The notes under the pieces: model-generated
The model's input: only the letters and a program-made list of their open reading frames with translations
What the model was told of the DNA's origin: nothing
Database searches by the model: none
Shown: piece after piece, positions 24,751 to 33,088 of the stretch
Numbering within the stretch: position 1 is the first letter of the stretch
Layout of the letters: every line of letters begins with the position of its first letter
Program-made: the position numbers and the translations under genes
DNA from: Lactiplantibacillus plajomi
GTDB taxonomy: Bacteria > Bacillota > Bacilli > Lactobacillales > Lactobacillaceae
NCBI RefSeq assembly: GCF_005405405.1
Contig: NZ_BJDZ01000008.1
Span: forward strand, 1-64,000
DNA length: 64,000 nucleotides
Reading direction: 5' to 3'

Positions 24751-25674
24751 ATGAAAAAATTATGGATAACATTAGGTGTGTTGGTCGTGTTGATTGGGGG
24801 CGGCCTGCTTGGTGCCGGGAGCTACTTTTACCACGTGGCGATTGCACGTGGAGATAAGGCGTTTGTGACCCAGAGTACTAAGCTATCCAAGAAGAGTCAG
24901 GTTTATCACCAAAAGTATTGGTACCAGCACGTCAAAAAGCAAACTTGGACGATTCAATCCGCGGACGGGTTGAAACTGGTGGCGTGGTACGTCCCCAAGC
25001 GGGGGTCCGCTAAAACGGTGGTCTTAGCGCACGGCTTTGCCGGTAATAAGGCACTGATGGGCGCCTGGGCCGGGATGTACCATGAATTAGGCTATAACGT
25101 CTTAGTTCCGGATGCGCGCGCGGCCGGTGCCAGTCAGGGCCAAGCCGTGGGTTACGGTTGGCTGGAACGCAAGGACGATTTAAAGTGGGCGCAAACGGTT
25201 GTTCAGCGGACCAAAACGACCAAGATCGTCATGAGTGGAATCAGTATGGGGGCGGCCGGAATGACGATGGCCAGCGGTGAACGGCAGCTGCCCCAAATTA
25301 AAGCGTACGTTGTTGACAGTCCCTTCACTAGCGCGCAGGCAATTATTAGTTACCAGGCCAAGGAGATGTACCACTTGCCGGCCTTTCCGCTCGTTAACGT
25401 GACCAGTGCGATTACCCGGGTACGAGCCGGTTACAGCTTTAAAACGGCGGATGCCCAGGCGGCAATCGAACGCAATCACCGGCCGATCATGATTATTAGT
25501 GGGACTAAGGATGACTTTGTCCCGACCTGGATGGGCAAGGCCCTGTACCGCCACGCTAATCAGCCCAAACGGTTATGGCTGGTCAAAGGAGCCGGTCACA
25601 CGACGGCCATCACCCAAAATTATCAGGAGTATAAACGGCGAGTCGCACAATTTTTAAAACAGTACGTTGACTAG
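24751..25674 (+). CDS. Membrane-anchored alpha/beta hydrolase
   Basis: A 307-residue hydrolase with an N-terminal signal anchor (MKKLWITLGVLVVLIGGGLL) and an extracellular catalytic domain. The segments are VVLAHGFAGNKALM (oxyanion), VMSGISMGAAGMTM (nucleophile Ser), IISGTKDDFVP (Asp) and GAGHTTA (His). It belongs to the cell-surface serine hydrolase group common in lactobacilli; substrates are unknown, with esterase activity likely. It is divergent from pepF and followed by a terminator. Confidence 0.88.
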   Translation: MKKLWITLGVLVVLIGGGLLGAGSYFYHVAIARGDKAFVTQSTKLSKKSQVYHQKYWYQHVKKQTWTIQSADGLKLVAWYVPKRGSAKTVVLAHGFAGNKALMGAWAGMYHELGYNVLVPDARAAGASQGQAVGYGWLERKDDLKWAQTVVQRTKTTKIVMSGISMGAAGMTMASGERQLPQIKAYVVDSPFTSAQAIISYQAKEMYHLPAFPLVNVTSAITRVRAGYSFKTADAQAAIERNHRPIMIISGTKDDFVPTWMGKALYRHANQPKRLWLVKGAGHTTAITQNYQEYKRRVAQFLKQYVD

Positions 25675-25683
25675 TTCGACTCC

Positions 25684-25721
25684 AAAAAGGCAAGTGCTCG
25701 CGCATGAGCACTTGCCTTTTT
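25684..25721. terminator. Bidirectional intrinsic terminator
   Basis: A perfect 16-bp stem AAAAAGGCAAGTGCTC with its complement and a 6-base loop. It lies between the convergent hydrolase gene and the small minus-strand gene. Confidence 0.92.
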
Positions 25722-25750
25722 GTCCGAACAAGCTTGAATAATTGCGATTC

Positions 25751-26038
25751 CTAGTCCCGTTGTTGATAAGGTAGGTGGTAGTCGATTCCGGTACCGTCCT
25801 TGAGGGTTTCTAAATAAAGCGCGTTGAGTGCCGCCGGACCGGTGGTGTGTGCCTGACTCCAAACCGTTAAATCACGGTTTAAATCAGCCGCCACTTGGTG
25901 GTGATCCGCTACGCAATCAAGCTTTTGCAGCGCGGCGACCAGTAACTGGGTCAGTTCAGGAATTGCCTGGACCGCCGGATCATTATAGGCGGTGTCGATT
26001 GCCGCAACTAGTGCAATCGCGTTTTCGTTTTTGAGCAT
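25751..26038 (-). CDS. Small helical hypothetical protein, 95 residues
   Basis: The protein looks like a four-helix bundle (ENAIALVAAIDTAYNDPAVQ, ELTQLLVAALQKLD, HHQVAADLNRDLTVW, AALNALYLETLKD). Size and helix pattern recall bacteriocin-immunity-type proteins of lactic acid bacteria, but no motif proves this and no bacteriocin gene lies beside it. A GGGGAT site precedes the ATG. It has its own unit with a terminator shared with the upstream convergent hydrolase. Confidence 0.65.
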   Translation of the reverse strand: MLKNENAIALVAAIDTAYNDPAVQAIPELTQLLVAALQKLDCVADHHQVAADLNRDLTVWSQAHTTGPAALNALYLETLKDGTGIDYHLPYQQRD

Positions 26039-26106
26039 GTTATCATCCCCTTATTGTTAGTATAACGCTGTGATGGTAACAAGCAAGTTGAAAATGAAAG
26101 CGGTTG

Positions 26107-26185
26107 CACTTGTGAAAAATAAAAGCGAGCGTCCAAAGTTAGTCAGCTTTTGACGCACGCTTCGATGATTATCAATTGGAAACAT
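26107..26185 (+). repeat. Intergenic repeat element, copy B (degenerate)
   Basis: AGCGAGCGTCCAAAGTTAGT and CAGCTTTTGACGCACGCTTC form the imperfect palindrome of the family, followed by a diverged spacer (ATTATCAATTGGAAACA). The GC-rich terminal hairpin seen in the other copies is missing. As in all copies, it lies behind a minus-strand gene (the cysteine hydrolase). Confidence 0.55.
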
Positions 26186-26203
26186 AGAAATACCAAGCAT
26201 GTC

Positions 26204-26758
26204 TTAAATAAGGGTGGCCCCTAGACTGTTTTGGAAGTGCCGCAGCGCCCAGGCGTGACCTTCGGCGTCAAAGCTGGCCACACCATCCTGATGAATGACG
26301 AGCTGGTAGCCTAAATTATAGGCGTCGACCGCGGTATGCAATACGCAAATATCGGTACAAACGCCAACTAGGTGCAGGGTCGTCACGTGCCGTTCACGGA
26401 GGCGTAAGTCGAGGTCGGTACCGGCAAAGGAGCTGTAACGCGTTTTGTCGAACTGCCACACGGTGGGGTCCTCTTGGTGCTGGTCGAACCAGTCTTTGAG
26501 TGGGCCGTATAGTTCGCGGCCCCAGGACCCGCGGACGTTGTGGGGTGGGAAAAGCTTACTTTCCGGATGGTACGGGTCGTGTGGGGTGTGCACGTCGGTT
26601 GGGAGTAACACCCAGTCGCCGTTAGCCCGCATCTTTTCGGCTAACGCGGTAATTACCGGAGCCAGTTGTTGGCCCGGATAACCACAAGTTAAGGCCCCGT
26701 TATCGGCTACGAAGTCGTTGGTGTAATCAATAATGAGCAGTGCTTGATCAGTTGGCAT
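26204..26758 (-). CDS. Cysteine hydrolase, nicotinamidase/isochorismatase family
   Basis: A 184-residue enzyme with the family triad: Asp in ALLIIDYTNDF, Lys in WQFDKTRYSSF and nucleophile Cys in LVGVCTDICVLHTA with the preceding cis-peptide. TDVHTPHDPYHPES supplies the metal-binding Asp-x-His pattern found in nicotinamidases, so PncA-like conversion of nicotinamide to nicotinate is the best guess. Its promoter region also carries a rightward promoter for a small ORF. No hairpin terminator is evident behind it. Confidence 0.88.
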   Translation of the reverse strand: MPTDQALLIIDYTNDFVADNGALTCGYPGQQLAPVITALAEKMRANGDWVLLPTDVHTPHDPYHPESKLFPPHNVRGSWGRELYGPLKDWFDQHQEDPTVWQFDKTRYSSFAGTDLDLRLRERHVTTLHLVGVCTDICVLHTAVDAYNLGYQLVIHQDGVASFDAEGHAWALRHFQNSLGATLI

Positions 26759-26778
26759 AATTTTCCCCCTAAGTGTTT

Positions 26779-26807
26779 TTGAAAATAATGATTAACTTAG
26801 GTATAAA
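26779..26807 (+). promoter_or_regulatory. Strong promoter of a short rightward transcript
   Basis: TTGAAA (26779-26784), a 17-base spacer and TATAAA (26802-26807) give a near-consensus promoter on the plus strand. The only thing downstream before a terminator is a 22-codon ORF. Confidence 0.6.
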
Positions 26808-26833
26808 TGTATCCAGTTAAGGGGCGACTGTCA

Positions 26834-26902
26834 ATGAAAAACCAAGCTAATTATTTGGGGTGGTGGTTGTTGAGGCTGTTATCAAGCGCGACGATACATT
26901 AA
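26834..26902 (+). CDS. Candidate 22-residue hydrophobic peptide gene
   Basis: The ORF starts with MKNQANYLGWWLL, continues with a Leu-rich stretch, and ends in ATIH: a short basic head and a hydrophobic body. AAGGGG lies about 9 bases before the ATG, a near-consensus promoter is 30 bases upstream, and the terminator stem begins directly after the stop. Possible roles include a peptide signal, a small membrane peptide or a leader. The transcript (about 130 bases) could equally act as RNA. No Rgg-type regulator, peptidase or exporter sits next to it. Confidence 0.4.
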   Translation: MKNQANYLGWWLLRLLSSATIH

Positions 26903-26945
26903 AACCGCCTGCAGCGGGCAATTTAGCACGGTGCAGGCGGTTAAT
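26903..26945. terminator. Bidirectional intrinsic terminator
   Basis: AACCGCCTGCA pairs with TGCAGGCGGTT over an 18-base loop. It serves the dxs-like gene from the right and the short peptide transcript from the left. Confidence 0.85.
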
Positions 26946-26963
26946 GTTGGGATGATTTAAAGT

Positions 26964-28715
26964 TTACTTGGCCAAGTTAGCCGTCACTTCGGCAACGACT
27001 TGTTCCGGTGTTAGCTTGAATTCGTGGTGCAGTTCAGCGGTGGTTTCGTGGTGATTAAAACGTTTAGCCGCCCCTAGGCTGATGACCCGCATTGTGGTGT
27101 TGCCATAGAAGCGGGCCACTTTTTCGCCAAAACCGCCACTTAGACTGGCTTCTTCCAAGGTGACGACTAATTGGTGGTCGGCCTGAAGCGCCGTCAAGGT
27201 GGTCGCGTCTAAGTTGGAAATATCGCGGGGATCAATCAGGGTGGCATCGATGCCCTGCGTTGCAAGTTGTTGCTGAGCCCGTTCTGCCAGTCCGCGCAAA
27301 CTACCAACGGCTAGTAAAGCAACGGTTTTACCGGCGTGAATCGTATTCATTCGGTGCGCGTCAAAGTTAGTCAACGGTGCACATTCCAACGGACTGCTTG
27401 GGACACGGATGGCAACCGGACCGGTCGTTTGGTGCAGTGACCAGCGCAGCATGGCGGCCAGTTCTTCCTTGGTCGTTGGTGCGAGGTAGGTCAGGTTCGG
27501 AATATTACTTAGCATCGCGATGTCGAAGACCCCTTGGTGGGTCGGGTCACCGGCGCTGATGCGACCACCGGAAACCATCACCGTGACTGGCAGCTGGTTG
27601 ATACCCAAATCGTGGGACAGTTGGTCGTAGGCTCGTTGCAGGAAGGTTCCCGAGTGGAAGACGACCGGACGGAGTCCCTGTTGGGCTTGACCAGCAGCAA
27701 AGGTAATTGATTCTTGTTCGGCAATGCCAACATCAAAGTAGCGGTCGGGGTGTTTACGCCCAAAGCGCTTTAAGTCGTAGGAACCAGGAATGGCGGCCGT
27801 AATCGCTGTTAATGGCGTATGCTGGGTCGTCAGTTCGTCCTCTAAGACGGCGTGAATGACGTCGTTATAGCTTTCACCGCTGGCGGGAGCTAGGGTTTCC
27901 CCAGTTTTGAGGTCAAACGGCACGTGCCAGTGGAAGGCTTCCTTATTTGCAATTGCCGGTGCATAGCCGTGGCCCTTTTCGGTGTGGACATGGAGCACGA
28001 TGGGGTGGTCGACGTCCTTAACGTCCTTGAAGGCGGCCAACATGGTGGTCAAGTCGTTACCATCCGCGACGTAGCGGTAATCGAGACCCATTGCCTTGAA
28101 CAAATTATTGGCACTCTGCCCGTTAGTTTCGCGAAGCTCTTTTAAGTTGCGGTAGAGGCCGCCGTGGTCTTCAGCAATCGACATCCCGTTATCGTTGACC
28201 AGAATAATTAGGTTCGATTTCAGGGTGGCGGCGTTATTTAAGCCTTCGAGCGCCAAGCCGCCGGAAAGCGAGCCGTCGCCAATCACGGCCATGACGTTGC
28301 CCGTCTTTTCAGTTAAGTCGCGGGCGACCGCCATCCCGGTTGCGAGGGCGATCGAAGTGGAGGTGTGCCCAATATTGAAGTAGTCGTGCGGGCTTTCTTC
28401 CGGTTCGGTGTAGCCGCTAACGTCGTCGTAATGGGCCGGGTCTAACCAGGCCTGCTTACGTCCCGTCAAAATTTTATGGGTATAGGATTGGTGTGAGACG
28501 TCCCAAACCACTTTATCGATTGGCGAATTAAAGACCGTGTGAAAGGCAATTGTTAATTCAACGACGCCCAGGTTCGGGCCAACGTGGCCGCCAGTCTGGC
28601 TAACTTTGTTGAGTAATAGGTAGCGAATTTCGCTCGCCAACGCGGTTAGGTCGGCTAAGCTCAGTTGTTTTAAATCAGCTGGCTGATTGATTTTATTTAA
28701 AATGGGAGTTTCCAT
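26964..28715 (-). CDS. dxs: 1-deoxy-D-xylulose-5-phosphate synthase-like TPP enzyme
   Basis: A 583-residue transketolase-like enzyme that in the family joins pyruvate and glyceraldehyde 3-phosphate to make DXP. The TPP motif is AVIGDGSLSGGLALEGLNNA with NDNGMSIAE; the pyrimidine-domain Glu lies in VGIAEQESITFAAGQA, and SGGRISAGDPTHQGVFDIAM follows. It is about 40 residues shorter than typical Dxs, and the usual DVGHQAYPHK reads DVSHQSYTHK, so it belongs to a divergent branch seen in lactic acid bacteria. No other MEP-pathway, thiamine or pyridoxine gene is nearby, so its role is uncertain. No upstream operon partner. Confidence 0.85.
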   Translation of the reverse strand: METPILNKINQPADLKQLSLADLTALASEIRYLLLNKVSQTGGHVGPNLGVVELTIAFHTVFNSPIDKVVWDVSHQSYTHKILTGRKQAWLDPAHYDDVSGYTEPEESPHDYFNIGHTSTSIALATGMAVARDLTEKTGNVMAVIGDGSLSGGLALEGLNNAATLKSNLIILVNDNGMSIAEDHGGLYRNLKELRETNGQSANNLFKAMGLDYRYVADGNDLTTMLAAFKDVKDVDHPIVLHVHTEKGHGYAPAIANKEAFHWHVPFDLKTGETLAPASGESYNDVIHAVLEDELTTQHTPLTAITAAIPGSYDLKRFGRKHPDRYFDVGIAEQESITFAAGQAQQGLRPVVFHSGTFLQRAYDQLSHDLGINQLPVTVMVSGGRISAGDPTHQGVFDIAMLSNIPNLTYLAPTTKEELAAMLRWSLHQTTGPVAIRVPSSPLECAPLTNFDAHRMNTIHAGKTVALLAVGSLRGLAERAQQQLATQGIDATLIDPRDISNLDATTLTALQADHQLVVTLEEASLSGGFGEKVARFYGNTTMRVISLGAAKRFNHHETTAELHHEFKLTPEQVVAEVTANLAK

Positions 28716-28807
28716 ATCAGTTATCGCTCACTTTCTGCGTTAATCTTGAACATTAACTAGCTTAGCACCTTCTAGTAGCACGAAGGCAAGCTGCTTGATA
28801 AAAAAAG

Positions 28808-30793
28808 TTATTCCGGGTCGAAGGATTGCAAGTAAACGAGTTGGTCGGTCGAAATTTGCGTATACAGTTGGTTGCTGAGTTCGGCGGGGTAAGCTTGTTG
28901 TTGAATGAAGTTATACTCTAGTTGAAAGGCTTCAATTAACAGGTTATTTTGACCAGGCAAGTCATCACGCGCCCCGGATAAGCGCCGGTGCCGTTCGTCA
29001 TAGGCCCGGCGAACGATGGCAACGGCCTGTTGGTTGTCAGCGGTTGTCGTTGTCCGTAAAAATTCAAGGACGGCCCGGTAAGGTGGCTTTTCGACCGTAC
29101 GGAGTTCGGACCAGCCACTGGCGTGCTCAAAAGCTGAATGGGAAGCAGCTTGCTTACGGTACTGGTGAAAGGCTCGGCGCCGCTGCCGAGCCCGCTTGCT
29201 GAGTGAAAACTTTCCTAACAGTAAAAATTTTAAGAATAATCGGAGTCGCTGCGACAAGGACTGTTGATTGCGAATCCTAGTTTCACTAGCAATTCGAAGG
29301 TAGCGTTCGGCTAAGTTAGCGTCGAGTTCGGCGTGTGCAACCATTTCTTCAATGACTTGTGCCTCAACCGCGTAGGCTTGATCAAAGAGATTACTTAATT
29401 GGGCTTTATCGGGGCGCCCTGCTAACGTGCGTTGGCTATCTAAGAGCATGACCACCTGACTAGTTAGCGGGTTATTCCCGTGACAGGCCTGAATAAGCGT
29501 CATGGCGTAGTTGACCATGGCCGCCTTGGCGTCCGTTAGCTGGGTGTCACTAATTGTTTGTTGGTTGCTAGGTAAGGCCAACGGTAAGATGAACGTCGGG
29601 ATGATTAGGCTGATCAAGATGACGACGGCGGCAATAAAAATAACGTCGTTACGGTAGGGAAAGGCTTGCCCGTTTAACGTGAGCGGCAGGGAGAAAGCCA
29701 TGGCGAGTGTAATGGTCCCGTGAACCCCACTAAGTGCCATGATAAGTGCGTTAGTGGTTTTCTCGCAGGGGTTCCAAGCGCGAATCGGCGCTAAGTCAAA
29801 GCGGGTCCACAAGAACCGGGCAACGGTCATTAACAGGTAAAGTATCGCACCGACACCGACGAGTAACTCGATTGAATGGGTATTACGCTGACTTAAACGC
29901 TCAACGACGCGCGGCAGCGAAACGCCGAGTAAGACGAAAACAATCCCGTTCAGGATGCTTGCCAGGACGGACCAGGTCGTGGTTGTCACAATTTGTAAGC
30001 GCGACGTGGTCAACCGGAGCCGGTCAGCCTGAATACCGTGTAATAGGCCGGTCGCGACTACTGCTAGAATTCCCGAAACACCAATGGCTTCGGCTAATAA
30101 GTAAACGACGAAGGGGGTGAGTAAGGTATAGGGGACGATGACGGACGGGGCGTCGACGTGCATGTTGATCAAAGAAATGCGGCCGGCGACGATAAGAAAG
30201 CCTAAAACTAGTCCGAATAAGATACCGCCGAAAAAGACGTAGCCAAAATTACCGATCCCGTGTAACAGGGAGAACCTGCCCGTCATGACGGTTGCAATTG
30301 CTAGGTTAAACGCCACGATTCCGGAGGCGTCGTTAAACAGCGACTCGTTTTCGAGCGTTTCCATGACCACCGTCGGCACCTTAACGTTTTTAGTGATGGA
30401 AGACACCGCGACGGCGTCGGTGGGCGTGATGATCGCCCCCAGTGCTAAGGCGAGGGCCAGCGAGAATTGGGGAAGCAGGTAATGGGTCAGGCTGCCGACC
30501 AGTAGAATGGTGATTAGCGCTAGGGCAACGGCAAGTGACAGGGTCGTTTTGAAATGGCGACCAAGTTTGCGGCTATTCGTATTTTGACCATCGTTAAACA
30601 TTAATACTGAAATAATGACGAATAAAAATACTTCTGGTTCTAATTCAAAATTATGGTACAACGGTGTGAAAGCCAGCGCTAAGCCAGCCGCGATTTGTAA
30701 AAAGGCGGCTGGAATTTTGTTAAAGCGGGCGTACACGGCGTTGGCCGCGACAACCGCTGCAATGAGTAATAGGACTAAGAAAACGGTTTGCAC
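28808..30793 (-). CDS. CPA1-family Na+/H+ antiporter
   Basis: A 661-residue membrane protein. The first 410 residues hold about 12 helices of the NhaP/NhaK type, with the motifs FNDGQN, ITPTDAVAV and the paired acidic residue in ESLFNDASGIVAF that carries cations. The remaining 250 residues are a cytosolic, mostly helical regulatory tail. It exchanges sodium (or potassium) for protons to control pH and salt. GTG 30793 with AAGGGGG 9 bases upstream is preferred; TTG 30799 is only 3 bases from the same site. No terminator was recognised between its stop and the dxs-like gene. Confidence 0.9.
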   Translation of the reverse strand: MQTVFLVLLLIAAVVAANAVYARFNKIPAAFLQIAAGLALAFTPLYHNFELEPEVFLFVIISVLMFNDGQNTNSRKLGRHFKTTLSLAVALALITILLVGSLTHYLLPQFSLALALALGAIITPTDAVAVSSITKNVKVPTVVMETLENESLFNDASGIVAFNLAIATVMTGRFSLLHGIGNFGYVFFGGILFGLVLGFLIVAGRISLINMHVDAPSVIVPYTLLTPFVVYLLAEAIGVSGILAVVATGLLHGIQADRLRLTTSRLQIVTTTTWSVLASILNGIVFVLLGVSLPRVVERLSQRNTHSIELLVGVGAILYLLMTVARFLWTRFDLAPIRAWNPCEKTTNALIMALSGVHGTITLAMAFSLPLTLNGQAFPYRNDVIFIAAVVILISLIIPTFILPLALPSNQQTISDTQLTDAKAAMVNYAMTLIQACHGNNPLTSQVVMLLDSQRTLAGRPDKAQLSNLFDQAYAVEAQVIEEMVAHAELDANLAERYLRIASETRIRNQQSLSQRLRLFLKFLLLGKFSLSKRARQRRRAFHQYRKQAASHSAFEHASGWSELRTVEKPPYRAVLEFLRTTTTADNQQAVAIVRRAYDERHRRLSGARDDLPGQNNLLIEAFQLEYNFIQQQAYPAELSNQLYTQISTDQLVYLQSFDPE

Positions 30794-30955
30794 TTGCAAG
30801 TGCCCCCTTAATAAGTTAATTGATTTATTTTACGCTTAAAAATACGTGACGCCCACTATCTGCGCTCAAGTTGCGAATTATGGTGGGTAAAAACGTTTAG
30901 TTTCACTCGGCTGACCGGTATAATTAAGCTATTAACGCGTACTGGAGGAACCGCC

Positions 30956-31972
30956 ATGCTCACAATTGCTTACATTGGTAATGGAAAAAGTGCCAACCGC
31001 TACCACCTACCGTTTGCATTGAAGTTAAAGGATAAGATCAAGGTCAAAACGATTTATTCACGCTCGGGACGGCAAGCCTGGACACCAATTGACGGGGTGC
31101 ACTACACGACGAATTTAGACGATATTTATCACGATCCGGAAATTCAGTTAGTCGTCGTTTCGACACCGAGTCCGACCCATTTTCAGGTGGCCAAGGATGT
31201 CTTGATGCATGATAAGAACGTTTTGGTGGAGAAACCCTTCACCGAAACGGTCGCGGAAGCCGAAGCGCTCTTTGAACTCGCTCGTTCACGGGGCTTATTC
31301 ATTCAGTGCTATCAAAACCGCCGTTATGATTCCGACTACTTAACGGTTAAAAATGTCTTGGCAAGTGGAAAAATCGGCGACCCGTTGGAAATGGAGATGC
31401 ATTTTGATTATTTCCGACCGGAAGTCCCAACCAGCGTCGAGCACTTTTCAATTGCGACCAGTTACTTGTACGGCCACGCCTGCCACACGCTGGACCAGGT
31501 GATTGCCCTGTTCGGCCGGCCGGATGCGACCCATTACGACGTTCGGCAATTATTGGGACCCGACCGGATGAACGATTATTTTGACATCGACCTGTACTAC
31601 GACGCACTGAAAGTTTCGGTCAAGTCGAGTTATTTTCGGATTAAGCCACGACCAAGTTTCGTCGTCTACGGTAAAAAGGGCATGTTCATTAAGGCCGATA
31701 AGGATCGCCAGGAAACGGACCTTAAACACTTTTACTTGCCGGATCACGCCGATTTTGGCCTCGACCAGCCGGAAAATTACGGCACGTTGACTTATATTGA
31801 TGACAACGGGCAGTACCACGAAGAAAGGGTGGTCTCCGAAGTGGGCGATTACAGCCGGGTTTACGAGGACGTTTACCAGACCATCGTTAACGGTCGGCCG
31901 AAGGTGGTTAAGGACGAAGAAACGCTGTTACAAATTCAGATGTTGGAAAAGGGCATTCAGGCTTGTCACTAG
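30956..31972 (+). CDS. Gfo/Idh/MocA-family NAD(P)-dependent oxidoreductase
   Basis: A 338-residue dehydrogenase. The N-terminal Rossmann start TIAYIGNGKSANRYHLPF is followed by VVVSTPSPTHFQVAKD and the family signature VLVEKPFTETVAEAE with the catalytic EKP motif. The C-terminal domain from about residue 125 has YGHACHTLDQVIALFG with the active-site His region. Substrates are sugars or inositols in most relatives; this branch (lactobacillar YhhX-like) is not assigned. GGAGG precedes the ATG and TATAAT stands at 30919-30924. It ends at a strong terminator. Confidence 0.9.
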   Translation: MLTIAYIGNGKSANRYHLPFALKLKDKIKVKTIYSRSGRQAWTPIDGVHYTTNLDDIYHDPEIQLVVVSTPSPTHFQVAKDVLMHDKNVLVEKPFTETVAEAEALFELARSRGLFIQCYQNRRYDSDYLTVKNVLASGKIGDPLEMEMHFDYFRPEVPTSVEHFSIATSYLYGHACHTLDQVIALFGRPDATHYDVRQLLGPDRMNDYFDIDLYYDALKVSVKSSYFRIKPRPSFVVYGKKGMFIKADKDRQETDLKHFYLPDHADFGLDQPENYGTLTYIDDNGQYHEERVVSEVGDYSRVYEDVYQTIVNGRPKVVKDEETLLQIQMLEKGIQACH

Positions 31973-31984
31973 CAAGCTAGCGGG

Positions 31985-32010
31985 CGCGGGGGAACCCCCG
32001 CGTTTTTTTG
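31985..32010 (+). terminator. Intrinsic terminator
   Basis: CGCGGGGG-aa-CCCCCGCG followed by seven Ts; a very stable, short hairpin. Confidence 0.92.
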
Positions 32011-32066
32011 CGCAGTTTTGGGGGCCAATTTAGTGGTAAACTTAAAAAGTGCTTGACCTGGGACCG

Positions 32067-32096
32067 GTTTCATAAACTATGGTAATTTTGTGAAAC
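32067..32096 (+). promoter_or_regulatory. Inverted repeat in the lacI-type promoter
   Basis: GTTTCA (32067-32072) and TGAAAC (32091-32096) form an inverted repeat 18 bases apart around the likely -10 region; TTGACC at 32053-32058 is the probable -35. A repressor bound here would block transcription of the regulator gene, so autoregulation is plausible. Confidence 0.4.
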
Positions 32097-32128
32097 ATCC
32101 CAGAAAGGGTACCAGAGGAGGGACAGGT

Positions 32129-33067
32129 GTGACCAATATTCATGATATTGCCCGTTTAGCGGGTTGTTCCGTATCAACGGTGTCACGGGTCATTAACCAC
32201 CAGAAGTACGTGGCGGATGATAAGCGCGCTAAAATCGAAGCGATTATGCGCGAACTCGATTACGTGCCTAACCGGATGGCCCGTGATCTCAGCAACGGCC
32301 AAACTAAGACGGTTGGGGTGGTCCTGCCGTACGCCAACCACCCGTACTTTGCCCGCATCATTGACGGTATTGTCAGCGCCGGGTTTGCGGCTGGTTATAA
32401 AATTACCATGTTGCCGACCAATTACGACGTGACGGTGGAGCGCCGCTACTTGGATCAACTCCGGAGTAAGGCTTACGACGCGTTGATCTTTACGTCGCGT
32501 AGTAGTTCGCTGGCGACTTTAGAGCGGTACCGCAAGTACGGACAGATTGTTTGTTGCGAGGATCCGGGCGATGAACGGCCGTTAGCCGCTGCCTTTACGG
32601 ACCGCTTAGCATCCTACATCAACGCGCTCGCCTGGGCCAAACGGCAGGGCTACCAGACGATGGGGGTCGTCCTCAGTCGCAATAACCTAATCAGCGCCAG
32701 TACCCGGACGACCCGCGCGGCCTACGAACAAGTCTATGGTGACCTGGCGCCGGAAAAGTTGTTTACCGGGGCGGTTACTTACGACGATGGTTACCGGGCG
32801 GGGGCCTACTTTGCGAACTTAACGCCGCCGGTCGAAGCCATTTTTGTAAACGGTGACAACATCGCGGCCGGGGTTCACCAGTTCTTTGTGGACCATGATT
32901 GCCAGCCGCTACCAGTCATTGGTCAGGAAAATTTACTGACGAGTCGAATTCTAAAGTTTTCCACCATTGACCATCATTTGGAAGCACTTGGCGAGGCGGC
33001 CTTTCGCTTAGCAATCGGGTCGTCGACCACCCATGAATTGATTAAATCTGAATTTATTAAGCGTTAG
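32129..33067 (+). CDS. LacI-family transcriptional regulator
   Basis: A 312-residue regulator with the LacI helix-turn-helix and hinge (NIHDIARLAGCSVSTVSRVI, VPNRMARDLSNGQT) and a periplasmic-binding-type sensor domain from about residue 60 (TVGVVLPYANHPYFARIIDG). Ligand unknown, probably a sugar or derivative. GTG 32129 with GAGGAGGG 5-6 bases upstream replaces a longer open frame. The HAD phosphatase follows by 21 bases and the MocA-type oxidoreductase precedes; all three may serve one sugar pathway, though the oxidoreductase has its own terminator. Confidence 0.9.
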   Translation: MTNIHDIARLAGCSVSTVSRVINHQKYVADDKRAKIEAIMRELDYVPNRMARDLSNGQTKTVGVVLPYANHPYFARIIDGIVSAGFAAGYKITMLPTNYDVTVERRYLDQLRSKAYDALIFTSRSSSLATLERYRKYGQIVCCEDPGDERPLAAAFTDRLASYINALAWAKRQGYQTMGVVLSRNNLISASTRTTRAAYEQVYGDLAPEKLFTGAVTYDDGYRAGAYFANLTPPVEAIFVNGDNIAAGVHQFFVDHDCQPLPVIGQENLLTSRILKFSTIDHHLEALGEAAFRLAIGSSTTHELIKSEFIKR

Positions 33068-33088
33068 CTGGAGGAGCGAAAAAACGAT

